A stretch of DNA of 36,556 nucleotides from CAZCTC01 sp964501335 (GTDB lineage Bacteria; Chloroflexota; Anaerolineae; B4-G1; SLSP01): the NCBI GenBank assembly GCA_964501335.1, contig CAZCTC010000079.1, positions 1-36,556 on the forward strand. The letters are read 5' to 3'. Shown one piece after another: positions 22,196 through 29,524 of the stretch. The position numbers and the translations under genes were made by a program. The notes below the pieces were generated by a model that was not told the origin of the DNA, searched no databases, and worked only from the letters and a program-made list of their open reading frames with translations. Each line of letters opens with the position of its first letter. The first letter of the stretch is position 1.

Positions 22196-22348
22196 ATGGC
22201 CAGTATTTCGGTAGATACCAATTTGATCTTCAGCTATGCCAATAGCGTCGTGACTATGATGATGCCCATCATCGGGATCAGCGCCGGCTTCGGGCTGGGC
22301 TTCGGCCTGGTCAACAAGATTTCGGCGATGTTCAGTCACGCTATCTAA
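22196..22348 (+). CDS. 50-aa Gly-rich membrane protein, candidate major subunit
   Basis: The protein has a polar N-terminus (MASISVDTNLIFSYANS), a Met/Gly-rich hydrophobic segment 'MMMPIIGISAGFGLGFGLVN' (about 21-40) and a short basic/amphipathic tail. The gene has the strongest ribosome binding site of the cluster (AGGGAGGTG), displayed in a hairpin loop, as expected for an abundant protein. The length and one glycine-zipper span resemble filamentous-phage coat proteins or VirB2-type pilins, but no signal peptide is evident. That role is a hypothesis. Confidence 0.7.
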   Translation: MASISVDTNLIFSYANSVVTMMMPIIGISAGFGLGFGLVNKISAMFSHAI

Positions 22349-22362
22349 CCGGAGCATTCACC

Positions 22363-22839
22363 ATGCCCAAGCGGCGCACAGTCATTACCCTGGACCCGGA
22401 GTATGTGCCCTGGCAGGCCGGGGCTCCCGATCCGGTAAGGCTGCGGCGGCCGCCGCGGCCGAAGTGGTTCTTTCTCGTTAAGGTCGGGATTTTCATCGTT
22501 GGCTTTTTGGGATTGGCGCTGTTCACAGCGTTCTCGCGGCAGGCTCCGGGCGCTGCGCCCCAGACGCAGCCGCCCGCGCCTGGCCCCACTTTGGCTCCGC
22601 TGGTCACGGCCGATCCCAACAGTGAGGCCCTGATTTACTACGGGGGCAAAGCCGGGACCGTCACGTTGGGCTTCACGGCCGGGACGAAGGCTTTCACCTG
22701 CGAGACCTATCAGGTGGCCGGCGATGACGGGCAGATCTTTGCCGCCGGCGACACGAAGCTGGGGCCCAACATTTCCATGTATCGCTATGCTTCGGGCTTC
22801 ATCGTTTGCGACGGTGTGCGCAGTGAGGTGGTGCCGTGA
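22363..22839 (+). CDS. single-span protein with extracytoplasmic domain
   Basis: This 158-aa protein has a basic cytoplasmic N-terminus (about 1-35), one span (about 36-56), a Pro/Ala/Gln linker and a small beta-rich domain of about 85 residues. The domain has two Cys (C113, C149 region) that could form a disulfide. GGAG lies nine bases upstream of the ATG. GTGA overlap with the next gene. This VirB8/VirB10-like or minor-subunit-like topology is a type II anchored exterior domain, not a family match. Confidence 0.65.
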   Translation: MPKRRTVITLDPEYVPWQAGAPDPVRLRRPPRPKWFFLVKVGIFIVGFLGLALFTAFSRQAPGAAPQTQPPAPGPTLAPLVTADPNSEALIYYGGKAGTVTLGFTAGTKAFTCETYQVAGDDGQIFAAGDTKLGPNISMYRYASGFIVCDGVRSEVVP

Positions 22840-24326
22840 AACGCCTGGCGTTTTCGGTGGGGTTGGCTTTGGCGTTGCTGGCGCTCTGGACGGGCCTGAT
22901 CTATGCGCAGGTGCTCTGGGAATGGCATGAAGGCGATGATTGCGGCCTGTGGAACGATCCCACCTGCGGCGTTTCCGGCTATGCAGTCGTGAGCGGCACG
23001 TCGGGTTACAACGGCATCGTCATTACCACGTCCTATTGCAGTCAAGGGGTGGTCTCGGTCACGGCCAGCGGCGGCTATCCCGGCTATTTCGGGATGATCT
23101 GGAATGAGACCACCGTCCTGACCGACATAGAGAGCACTCCGGGAACCTTTACCTTTACGACTCCATTTCACGGCAGCGGAAACGACGAACTGCTTCTGCA
23201 TTCGTACTACTATACCAATCCCGTCTTGAACGCCATGCAGGTCACCGATGTGGTTCTGGATTGCCAGGGGACGACGGAGATAGATCTGTTGACCCAATTG
23301 ATTGCTTTGCTTCAGGCACTCCTTGAGGCCATCGGCGACCTGATCAGTTCCATCATCGGCCTGGGCGGGCAGATCGACACCCTGACTTCGGCGCTGGCCA
23401 CGCCGGTCTATTCCCCCATCGCAGAGCCCGAATCCCCTACCGTACAACCCACCGCGCCGCCGGATATCGTAACCGAACCCGGTCAGTTGACCGTGCTCTA
23501 CTTGCCGATCGTCGCCAAACAGGGGGTCACGGCTACGCGCTCTTCCACCTGGCTGACGCAGCTCAACCTTTGCCGCAGCCTGGCCGGGCAGAGTGAAGTC
23601 AGCGAAGATCCCAACAGTTCCAGCGAGGCGACGGCCCATGCGGTCTATCTGGTGCGCAACGACGAGAGCGGCCACGAGGAAAACCCCTTGCATCCCGGCT
23701 ACAGCGCAGCCGGCGCGGAGGCAGGAATGCGCAGTGATATCCTGACGGACGGCAATGTGCTGGGCCGCAGCGATGAATCTGCCGTCCAGGAGTTATGCTC
23801 CAACCCTTTCTACATCCTGGGGCTGATCGATCCTCGACTGAGCGCCGCCGGCTACGGCAGCGCCCTGGACGGCGCCGGCGCGGTACGCATGGCGGCGGTG
23901 CTGGATGTGAGCCGCCAGGGACAGCCGGCGGCCTGGCCGGTGCAGTTCCCCGGCTCCGGGCAGACGGTGCCGTTGCAGATCGCCCGCAGCCTGACCTCGA
24001 CGCAACTGCTCCCCGATCCCCGGCCCGGGTGCGACCTGGCCGGCGCGGCCGGCCTGCCCATCGTCCTGATGCTGGGTCACACTTCGATGGATATCTTCGT
24101 CTCGGATTCATCGCTGACCTATAACGGCAGCCCGATCGATTACTGTCTCTTCAGCGATCACACCTACGTCGATTTCAACAGTGACCGGCAATACCTGGGT
24201 CGGTTCCTGCTGGGCCGCGTCGGGGGAATCGTCATGTTGCCGGCCGATCCGCTGACGACGGGAACCTATGCCGTCTCGATTACCGCCAACGAAACCGTCT
24301 ATGCCTGGTCATTTACCGTTCAGTGA
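22836..24326 (+). CDS. exported protein with CAP (SCP-like) domain
   Basis: This 496-aa protein has a signal peptide (about 1-24, 'LALLALWTGLIYAQ'), an N-terminal Cys-containing beta domain (about 25-150), an amphipathic helical segment (about 150-185) and a Pro/Thr linker. 'LYLPIVAKQ' (about 228) follows, close to the Chloroflexi 'YLPLVxK' motif. A CAP-like domain comes next: 'WLTQLNLCRSLAGQSEV', 'EATAHAVYLVRNDESGHEEN' with the His/Glu pair, and 'GYSAAGAEAGMRSD'. A C-terminal beta domain closes it. CAP proteins bind lipids, sterols or walls and are secreted. GTG start overlapping the previous stop. No anchor at the C-terminus. Confidence 0.75.
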   Translation: MKRLAFSVGLALALLALWTGLIYAQVLWEWHEGDDCGLWNDPTCGVSGYAVVSGTSGYNGIVITTSYCSQGVVSVTASGGYPGYFGMIWNETTVLTDIESTPGTFTFTTPFHGSGNDELLLHSYYYTNPVLNAMQVTDVVLDCQGTTEIDLLTQLIALLQALLEAIGDLISSIIGLGGQIDTLTSALATPVYSPIAEPESPTVQPTAPPDIVTEPGQLTVLYLPIVAKQGVTATRSSTWLTQLNLCRSLAGQSEVSEDPNSSSEATAHAVYLVRNDESGHEENPLHPGYSAAGAEAGMRSDILTDGNVLGRSDESAVQELCSNPFYILGLIDPRLSAAGYGSALDGAGAVRMAAVLDVSRQGQPAAWPVQFPGSGQTVPLQIARSLTSTQLLPDPRPGCDLAGAAGLPIVLMLGHTSMDIFVSDSSLTYNGSPIDYCLFSDHTYVDFNSDRQYLGRFLLGRVGGIVMLPADPLTTGTYAVSITANETVYAWSFTVQ

Positions 24327-24333
24327 GGGTCTT

Positions 24334-27078
24334 ATGAGACTTGGGAGTTGGAAGATTGGAAGTTGGAAGGGTGGACTGGCGCGATGGCTGGCAGTGATGT
24401 GGACGCTGCTGGTGCTCGGCGCCGGGTTGATTATCGCCTTGCCGGAAAGGGTGGCGGCGGCGCCGGTCCTGGTTCAGTCCGCCCAGCCGGCGGCGATGAC
24501 CGTAACGACGGGAACCTATCGCCCTTTCCAGGTCTATGAATCCTCGAACGGTTTTTTCTCCTGCAACAATCCGGCGGACGGCACCCTGATCCAGACGGTC
24601 AGTGGATGTTTCTCTCACGACATCCGCACCTGGGTCGACGGCAGCAACAACTACAAACGGTATTTCATCTGCGCCGGCTCCAGCCCCACCTTGACCGTCC
24701 ATATGGCGGTGTCGTCGACGGTATCCTCTTACTGGGGCAGCGGTTGTACTGCCTATGTCCGATACCATTCTCTCGACGCCGTCTGGCCCGAGATCATGAT
24801 CTACTTTCTCAACGGCCCCTGGAATACGCTGGTGCAAACCACGACTTCGGTGTTGGTCCTCAACGAAAGTGCGAATGTTTCGACCACGCTGGTCGAAATG
24901 CAGGCCGACGACTTCGGCCGGGGGCCGGAGGATCGCACCGGCTATGCCCATGTGCAGATCTGCGATCCCCAATTCATTATTCCGGTGACGCCCACCGAGT
25001 GTCTGATGACGCTGGCAGACTTCGGCCTGAATGCCGGCGACATTCTGCCGCGCAGCTCGATGGTCAGTGCAGCAGCGACCATGGTGCTCACGCCGGGCGG
25101 CTATGTCGCCAATGTGGTGCTGGAGGCTCCCCTGATGGGAGCCAATTACTTTGTCGAAGGCGGCACGTCCAACTCCAAGGAGTATGTGGTAGCGGGCCAG
25201 ACGGCCGTCGCCCATCGCATGCAGCTCGATCCGGGGGATGTGATTACCATGGGGCCCGGCGACCTGGGACCGGTGCGGATCTGGAACTTCTGTCTGAACC
25301 CCGGCGAGACGCCCTGCCTCTGGCCCGGCTGGCCGGGGCCGGACCCGATGTCCCTGCCGCCGACCGTCACGGTGGACAATGTAATAGTTCCGGGTAAGAA
25401 CCTCGGCGGCTGGAAGCCGGTCACTTCTACAGCTCCCATTACTATTCCGGTCTACGACGGCACCTGGGGCGGGGGCGGTGGGGGGACCGATCCGGTGGTG
25501 ATGGGCTTCGGGGCGACGACACCGATCACCTGGCAACCCGGCGGCGATCTGCCCGGGCAGATGCCGGAGATCTGCCGGCAATACCTGAAGAATCCTACCG
25601 ATCCCAAACTGCGGGTCTACTGGTGGATGTGCTCCGGCTACAGCGGCGCCGGCGACAACTTTGGCGATCCGCTGGACTCCTACGCTTCGACCGGAGACGA
25701 TCTGACGGCCAAACAACTGGTCCTGGAGTTCACCGCCGTCAGCGCCAAGGGGACCATTTTGTATATCACCATCGATGCCGGCCGGGGCGACAAAGTGACG
25801 CACCGGTTGGATGTGGTCAAAGGGACGCAACGGCTTTCGATCAACATGGAGCCTTTTGCCGAGCGCCGGGTCAAGTTCACCTTCCGCTCGGTCGCTCCGG
25901 TCACCTTGAATGACTTCTGCTTTACCTACGGCAGCGGTTACACCGGCGCTTACCGGGATCGCTTCTTCTGGCACCCTGTCTGTGAACGGGATTGGGAAGT
26001 CAAAGAGGACTACCGCGCCGCCTTCCCGGCCCTGCTGATCGGCCGGAACGCTCCCGGCATTCCGATCCATGCCATCGGCGCGGGGACGATTCGCCCCTTT
26101 TCTATGTCGGGAGGGCCGGGTATAGCCAGTGAAGGACTGATGTTGGACGGCGTGAGTTACAAGAACTGCGTCTACATCGACCATGGGAAATACCTCTACG
26201 ACGACGAGACCAACATGCAGGCTACCTCGATCTACTGCAATGTAGAGCAAGGCAGCTCATCGGCCAGACCCGTCAGCGTAAAACGCGGACAGCTCATCGG
26301 GCACACGCTGACCAGTTACAACGGGAATGCCGTTGTGGCCCTGCAACTGGGCGGTATTTTGATCGATCCTCAGCAATACTACGGGGCCTTCCCGGATTGT
26401 CGGACCCCCCATCTGACCATCGAGCGCCTGCCGGGCTGCGAAGGCGACAACGGCAACGGCACCTTCATCCAGGGCAGACACAAGACGCCCTTCCCGGCGC
26501 TGCCGACTATCGATCCTTCCTGGAATCTCTTCTCCGGCTTCTTCCCCTTTATCCAGGCTTTTATCAAGTGGCTGGGGGATGTCTTCGCCTGGCTGGGGAA
26601 TCTGCTCTATGACTGGGTCGGCTATCCGATCCTCTGCGCGTCGGTGGATCTCTACAACGGCCTGGCCAGTGCGCTGGAAAAGATCGTCAACTGGCTGATC
26701 GATGCCTGGGACGTGGTGGGCGTCTTCATCTACCGGATCTGGATGGTCGTCAAGCATATCCTGATGCGGTTGGGCGAGTTGTTCATGGGGGTCATGACGG
26801 CGATCTTCAGCTATGCCGACGGCACGATTTGTATCAAGAACGTCATGATCTACTTCGTGCAGGCCCTGTACTACTCGGCCATCGCCTCGGCGGATATTTC
26901 CGGCGACCTGAACGCCAACAGCGGCTTCGCCGTCGGCCTGGCCGTCATCAATTCCACGGTGGCGTCGACCTTTATGTTGCCGATGACCATGTTGTTGATC
27001 GGCTGGCTGGCCCGGAAGTTGGTGATCTGGACCATCAACAAATTTGCCCGGACCTTCAAATCAGGAGAGCGCTCATGA
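24334..27078 (+). CDS. 914-aa exported multi-span protein with degenerate M23-like domain
   Basis: A signal-like N-terminus (about 15-44, ending 'ERVAAAPV') is followed by a Cys-rich ectodomain of about 520 residues. At about 565-685 an M23/LytM-like fold appears: 'GIPIHAIGAGTIRPF', 'CVYIDHGKYL', 'VSVKRGQLIGHTLTSY', 'GILIDPQQYYG'. The HxH and Asp zinc ligands are missing ('VVALQLG' where HLHxE is expected), so it is probably not catalytic. The last 190 residues contain about five hydrophobic segments and a basic tail. The frame is open upstream. ATG 24334 is chosen for the signal peptide and GAGGG. This is the largest surface protein of the element and a candidate adsorption or spike protein, or transfer-channel component. 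Confidence 0.75.
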   Translation: MRLGSWKIGSWKGGLARWLAVMWTLLVLGAGLIIALPERVAAAPVLVQSAQPAAMTVTTGTYRPFQVYESSNGFFSCNNPADGTLIQTVSGCFSHDIRTWVDGSNNYKRYFICAGSSPTLTVHMAVSSTVSSYWGSGCTAYVRYHSLDAVWPEIMIYFLNGPWNTLVQTTTSVLVLNESANVSTTLVEMQADDFGRGPEDRTGYAHVQICDPQFIIPVTPTECLMTLADFGLNAGDILPRSSMVSAAATMVLTPGGYVANVVLEAPLMGANYFVEGGTSNSKEYVVAGQTAVAHRMQLDPGDVITMGPGDLGPVRIWNFCLNPGETPCLWPGWPGPDPMSLPPTVTVDNVIVPGKNLGGWKPVTSTAPITIPVYDGTWGGGGGGTDPVVMGFGATTPITWQPGGDLPGQMPEICRQYLKNPTDPKLRVYWWMCSGYSGAGDNFGDPLDSYASTGDDLTAKQLVLEFTAVSAKGTILYITIDAGRGDKVTHRLDVVKGTQRLSINMEPFAERRVKFTFRSVAPVTLNDFCFTYGSGYTGAYRDRFFWHPVCERDWEVKEDYRAAFPALLIGRNAPGIPIHAIGAGTIRPFSMSGGPGIASEGLMLDGVSYKNCVYIDHGKYLYDDETNMQATSIYCNVEQGSSSARPVSVKRGQLIGHTLTSYNGNAVVALQLGGILIDPQQYYGAFPDCRTPHLTIERLPGCEGDNGNGTFIQGRHKTPFPALPTIDPSWNLFSGFFPFIQAFIKWLGDVFAWLGNLLYDWVGYPILCASVDLYNGLASALEKIVNWLIDAWDVVGVFIYRIWMVVKHILMRLGELFMGVMTAIFSYADGTICIKNVMIYFVQALYYSAIASADISGDLNANSGFAVGLAVINSTVASTFMLPMTMLLIGWLARKLVIWTINKFARTFKSGERS

Positions 27079-27623
27079 AACGGTGGATACTGGCGATTTT
27101 TGTGGGTTGGTGGTTGTTCCAGGCGGCACCGGTGCTCGGGGCGGAACCTACCCCACCGCCGGACGCGCAGCCGGGCACGACCTCGGCGGAGCAACCCAGC
27201 GAGGATTCCGCCTGGGAATGGATTGCAGCGGTAGATAGGTTCTTCGCTCCGGCCTTTGCCTGGATCGGCAAGGCCATCTCCGCCGGCATCGTCTACCAGG
27301 TGCAGAGCTGCGGCATTGTCGACGGCGGGTATCGGCCGAGCAGCAGCCCGATCCGGCCGGCGCAGGTCTCGGATCAGCCCTCGCTACCGGAAATGGCCTG
27401 GGCTCTGGGGCAAGGGCTGGGCGCTCCGGTGGCCTACATCCGGGCCCTCAAGCGGGAGGGCATCGATGTACTCTTCCTGAATGTCCTGGTCGGCTTTGTG
27501 CTGGCGGCGATCATCTGGGTCTCTATCATCCAGGCGTTGATCTGGGTCATTATGCTGGCGATCGCCGCGTTAAAGCTCATCTGGCAAATTATCCTGTTTG
27601 TGTTCCATGTAATCCGGGGGTGA
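27075..27623 (+). CDS. exported membrane protein, C-terminal double span
   Basis: This 182-aa protein has a signal peptide (about 1-22, 'RWILAIFVGWWLFQAAPVLG'), a Pro/Thr/Ser-rich segment, an amphipathic helix (about 48-75) with one Cys, and a very hydrophobic C-terminus (about 135-180). GGAGAG and an ATGA overlap with the preceding gene support the start. It resembles the C-terminal membrane part of that gene, including Trp-rich amphipathic segments. A joint complex is likely. Confidence 0.7.
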   Translation: MKRWILAIFVGWWLFQAAPVLGAEPTPPPDAQPGTTSAEQPSEDSAWEWIAAVDRFFAPAFAWIGKAISAGIVYQVQSCGIVDGGYRPSSSPIRPAQVSDQPSLPEMAWALGQGLGAPVAYIRALKREGIDVLFLNVLVGFVLAAIIWVSIIQALIWVIMLAIAALKLIWQIILFVFHVIRG

Positions 27624-27627
27624 TCCA

Positions 27628-27951
27628 GTGACCTACTTTACCGAAACGATTACCGGCAGCACGACGTTAGATGCGCAGATATTTTCGGTATCCTCCATGA
27701 GCGATACCGCCTCGACGCTGAGTTCGATCCCATCGCAGGTCCAACCCTTTGTTATCCACCATGTTCCATCCCCGCTGGACAATATCCATTTCAATGTGGA
27801 TTTCTTCTATATGATTGGGCGGGTGGGAACCACCATTTATGCCATTGTGAGCAATACCGACACCTGGCCGCTGCTGATCGTCGTGCTGATCCTGGTAGCG
27901 GCGTTCAATGTCTTGTTTCACTGGTTGAACAAGACCGATGAGTTGGAATAG
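27628..27951 (+). CDS. single-span membrane protein
   Basis: This 107-aa protein has an N-terminal Ser/Thr-rich exterior (about 1-60), a span at about 80-98 and a short cytoplasmic HWLNKTDELE tail. GTG start with GGGGGTGA upstream. Topology N-out, C-in, like the 21675 product. Function unknown. Confidence 0.65.
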   Translation: MTYFTETITGSTTLDAQIFSVSSMSDTASTLSSIPSQVQPFVIHHVPSPLDNIHFNVDFFYMIGRVGTTIYAIVSNTDTWPLLIVVLILVAAFNVLFHWLNKTDELE

Positions 27952-27960
27952 GAGGCTGGA

Positions 27961-28170
27961 ATGTTGAAGTCTATGCAAGGAATGCAGGCCATGACGGTGA
28001 TGTTCCGGGTATCGGCCGCCGTAAAGTGCCATAGCTGTGGGCGGGATCTCAAAGGCGAGAATCTGCAACGCCTGGCGCGGCTGGGCTGCCCGGAGTGCCG
28101 GTGCAAGGTCTTCGACTACACAATGTCGGACGAAGCAAAGCGCCGCTTTGAAGCGGCGGTAGGAGGATAG
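27961..28170 (+). CDS. zinc-ribbon protein, twin 1
   Basis: This 69-aa protein has 'VKCHSCGRDLKGENLQRLAR' then 'LGCPECRCKVFDY', a four-Cys zinc ribbon spanning about 25 residues. AGGAGG lies five bases before the ATG. It shares layout and several positions (CxxC, a central RLARLGC/SFARAGC helix, CPxC) with the next gene and is its tandem paralogue. DNA, RNA or protein binding is possible. Confidence 0.75.
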   Translation: MLKSMQGMQAMTVMFRVSAAVKCHSCGRDLKGENLQRLARLGCPECRCKVFDYTMSDEAKRRFEAAVGG

Positions 28171-28173
28171 CCG

Positions 28174-28371
28174 ATGTTTCCCTGGGCTACTCCTCAACAA
28201 GTTGAGCACTGGATGGGCGTTGCGTTCGTGAAGTTCCTGCTCTGGAAGAACCGGGCCCAAGGGATGCGCTGCACCCAGTGCAAGCAGACCGTGGAGCCGG
28301 AGCAGATTACGAGTTTTGCCAGGGCCGGCTGTCCGGCCTGTCAGGGCACAAAGCTGGAGATGACGAAATGA
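28174..28371 (+). CDS. zinc-ribbon protein, twin 2
   Basis: This 65-aa protein has 'MRCTQCKQTVEPEQITSFAR' then 'AGCPACQGTKLEM', a four-Cys ribbon aligned with twin 1. The amphipathic N-terminal helix (VEHWMGVAFVKFLLW) could contact membrane. AGGAGG lies upstream of the ATG. The gap to twin 1 is three bases. Confidence 0.75.
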   Translation: MFPWATPQQVEHWMGVAFVKFLLWKNRAQGMRCTQCKQTVEPEQITSFARAGCPACQGTKLEMTK

Positions 28372-28386
28372 AGCAAAAACAGGGAA

Positions 28387-28424
28387 GGTGTTTTGGGCGG
28401 CCTTCCGAGGCCGCCCAAAATACC
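28387..28424. repeat. T-rich/A-rich palindromic hairpin, copy 2
   Basis: TTTTGGGCGGCC (28391-28402), loop TTCCGA, GGCCGCCCAAAA (28409-28420). The stem extends by four pairs (GGTG/TACC, one wobble). It has the same plan as 21344 and 30523 with a different stem sequence. It fills the gap after the twin zinc ribbons. Confidence 0.75.
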
Positions 28425-28504
28425 CACAAAAAAATTCTCTTCCCCCCATCCAGCGCGGCGTATCCGAATTTAGATAAACCGATTGCGGGAAAGCAGGAAA
28501 AGCC

Positions 28505-28633
28505 ATGAAACAACGTCTGGAAGTTTTCTTTTTGAGAGTGCGGTGGGCCTTGCGGCTCCTGACCGATCACGAACTGCCGGCGGGGACGCTGGAATTTTTG
28601 GAAACGCAGGAGGAAGCATGGGAAAGCTCATAA
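28505..28633 (+). CDS. 42-aa hypothetical peptide
   Basis: This small frame reads 'MKQRLEVFFLRVRWALRLLT' and continues with an acidic tail (DHELPAGTLEFLETQEEAWESS). The basic amphipathic half followed by an acidic half looks designed rather than random. AGGAAAAG lies before the ATG. It overlaps the next start by 16 nt. Function unknown. Confidence 0.5.
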   Translation: MKQRLEVFFLRVRWALRLLTDHELPAGTLEFLETQEEAWESS

Positions 28634-28719
28634 ACAGCGTCTTCGGAGTGGCGAAGAAGGCCGTGAAGAAAATCAAAGGCGGCGGGAAGAAACGCCGGCG
28701 GAAAGGCGGTAAGAAATGA
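28618..28719 (+). CDS. 33-aa polybasic peptide
   Basis: The sequence is MGKLINSVFGVAKKAV, an amphipathic helix, then 'KKIKGGGKKRRRKGGKK'. About half of the residues are Lys or Arg and there are no acidic residues. AGGAGG is placed right before the ATG, and the stop overlaps the next start (ATGA). The composition resembles viral core peptides or protamine-like DNA condensers, or a membrane-active cationic peptide. Both roles are hypotheses. Confidence 0.65.
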   Translation: MGKLINSVFGVAKKAVKKIKGGGKKRRRKGGKK

Positions 28720-29162
28720 TGGGCCAGACGCATCTGGCGGCCGGCGCTGCGGCGGGGCTGGCCGTGGCCCGCAGCGCCGGCCTGCATGATCCGGCTATGC
28801 TGGCCCTCTGCACCGTCGCCGGCGGCCTGGCCGGCCTGGTCCCTGACTGGCTCCAGATCAATCTCCCCGGTGCCGGCGAGCAGATCAAGGGGCTGTTTGG
28901 GCACCGGGGCTTCACTCACTGGCTTTGGTCGGCCCTCGCTGCGGGCTGGCTGGTCTCTCAGGTCGCGCCGATCGCCGTCGCCGGCGCAGTGCTGGCCGGC
29001 TGGCTCTCCCACCTGGCATTGGATTGCCTGGCGGACGGCATACCTTTGTTATGGCCACTGGGCCGAATTACGGTGGCGCACATTAAGACGGGGAGCTGGA
29101 TGGATAAGATGGTAGGAGGAGCGGCGGTGGTGGGGATGGGAGTGTTGATCTTTTTTGTATAG
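28716..29162 (+). CDS. YdjM-like membrane metal-dependent hydrolase (PF04307-type)
   Basis: This 148-aa protein shows 'GQTHLAAGAAAGLAVA', then 'LVPDWLQIN', then 'FGHRGFTHWLWS', then 'GWLSHLALDCLADGIPLLWP'. These are the conserved His/Asp motifs of the YdjM/DUF457 family of inner-membrane putative hydrolases, with three to four spans. The family role is poorly defined. Members are common on phages, plasmids and ICEs. The ATG overlaps the preceding stop. Confidence 0.85.
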   Translation: MMGQTHLAAGAAAGLAVARSAGLHDPAMLALCTVAGGLAGLVPDWLQINLPGAGEQIKGLFGHRGFTHWLWSALAAGWLVSQVAPIAVAGAVLAGWLSHLALDCLADGIPLLWPLGRITVAHIKTGSWMDKMVGGAAVVGMGVLIFFV

Positions 29163-29182
29163 ATCGGCCTTAATGCTATACT
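29155..29182 (+). promoter_or_regulatory. putative promoter of the Cys-repeat peptide gene
   Basis: TTGTAT (29155-29160), 16-bp spacer, TATACT (29177-29182), in an AT-rich gap 49 bp before the ATG at 29231. The -10 is strong and the -35 partial. Confidence 0.5.
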
Positions 29183-29230
29183 CATTATTGAGGTTGCGAT
29201 GAGATTCTATATTTTCAATGAGGAGGAAAC

Positions 29231-29446
29231 ATGCGATTCCGGGCTGTGCTTTTGTCAGGGTTAGTGGTATTGATCGCTTTGGCTTTCTTATGGGGAGCAT
29301 TCGGCGGCTATGTGCAAGGAGCTATTGCCGGACGTTTTAGTCCTTGTGATCCACCGGCTTTAGCCGGCAGATACAGTCCTTGTGATCCACCTGCAAATAT
29401 GTTGGCGGGTAGAAGTAGCCCTTGCCCACCGATCGGTTGGATATAG
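29231..29446 (+). CDS. exported small protein with three AGRxSPCxPP repeats
   Basis: This 71-aa protein has a signal or anchor helix (about 5-27). Three imperfect repeats follow, 'AGRFSPCDPPAL', 'AGRYSPCDPPANML' and 'AGRSSPCPPIGWI', each with one Cys in an SPC(D)PP context. AGGAGG lies before the ATG, and it has its own promoter and a strong downstream hairpin. Tandem Cys-bearing units of this size are seen in secreted adhesive or disulfide-rich peptides and in multi-core modified-peptide precursors. No modification enzyme is seen nearby. Function unknown. Confidence 0.65.
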   Translation: MRFRAVLLSGLVVLIALAFLWGAFGGYVQGAIAGRFSPCDPPALAGRYSPCDPPANMLAGRSSPCPPIGWI

Positions 29447-29453
29447 ATTTCCC

Positions 29454-29494
29454 ATCAACAACGCGCCACCCGAAAAAGGTGGCGCGTTGTTGAT
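29454..29494. terminator. long hairpin at the right end of the core element
   Basis: A perfect 17-bp stem, ATCAACAACGCGCCACC with GGTGGCGCGTTGTTGAT and loop CGAAAAA, lies between convergent genes (29231 plus strand, 29525 minus strand). No long T-run follows directly (AAAGGAATTTTT), so termination is likely but not textbook. It is a natural right border for the core element. Confidence 0.65.
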
Positions 29495-29524
29495 AAAGGA
29501 ATTTTTCTGTGGATAAAAAACTGA

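Noticed and set aside
24313..26250. 645-codon minus-strand open frame
   Set aside because: It lies entirely opposite the 914-aa exported protein. Its translation is Arg/His/Gly-rich with no domain, typical of the antisense of GC-rich genes.
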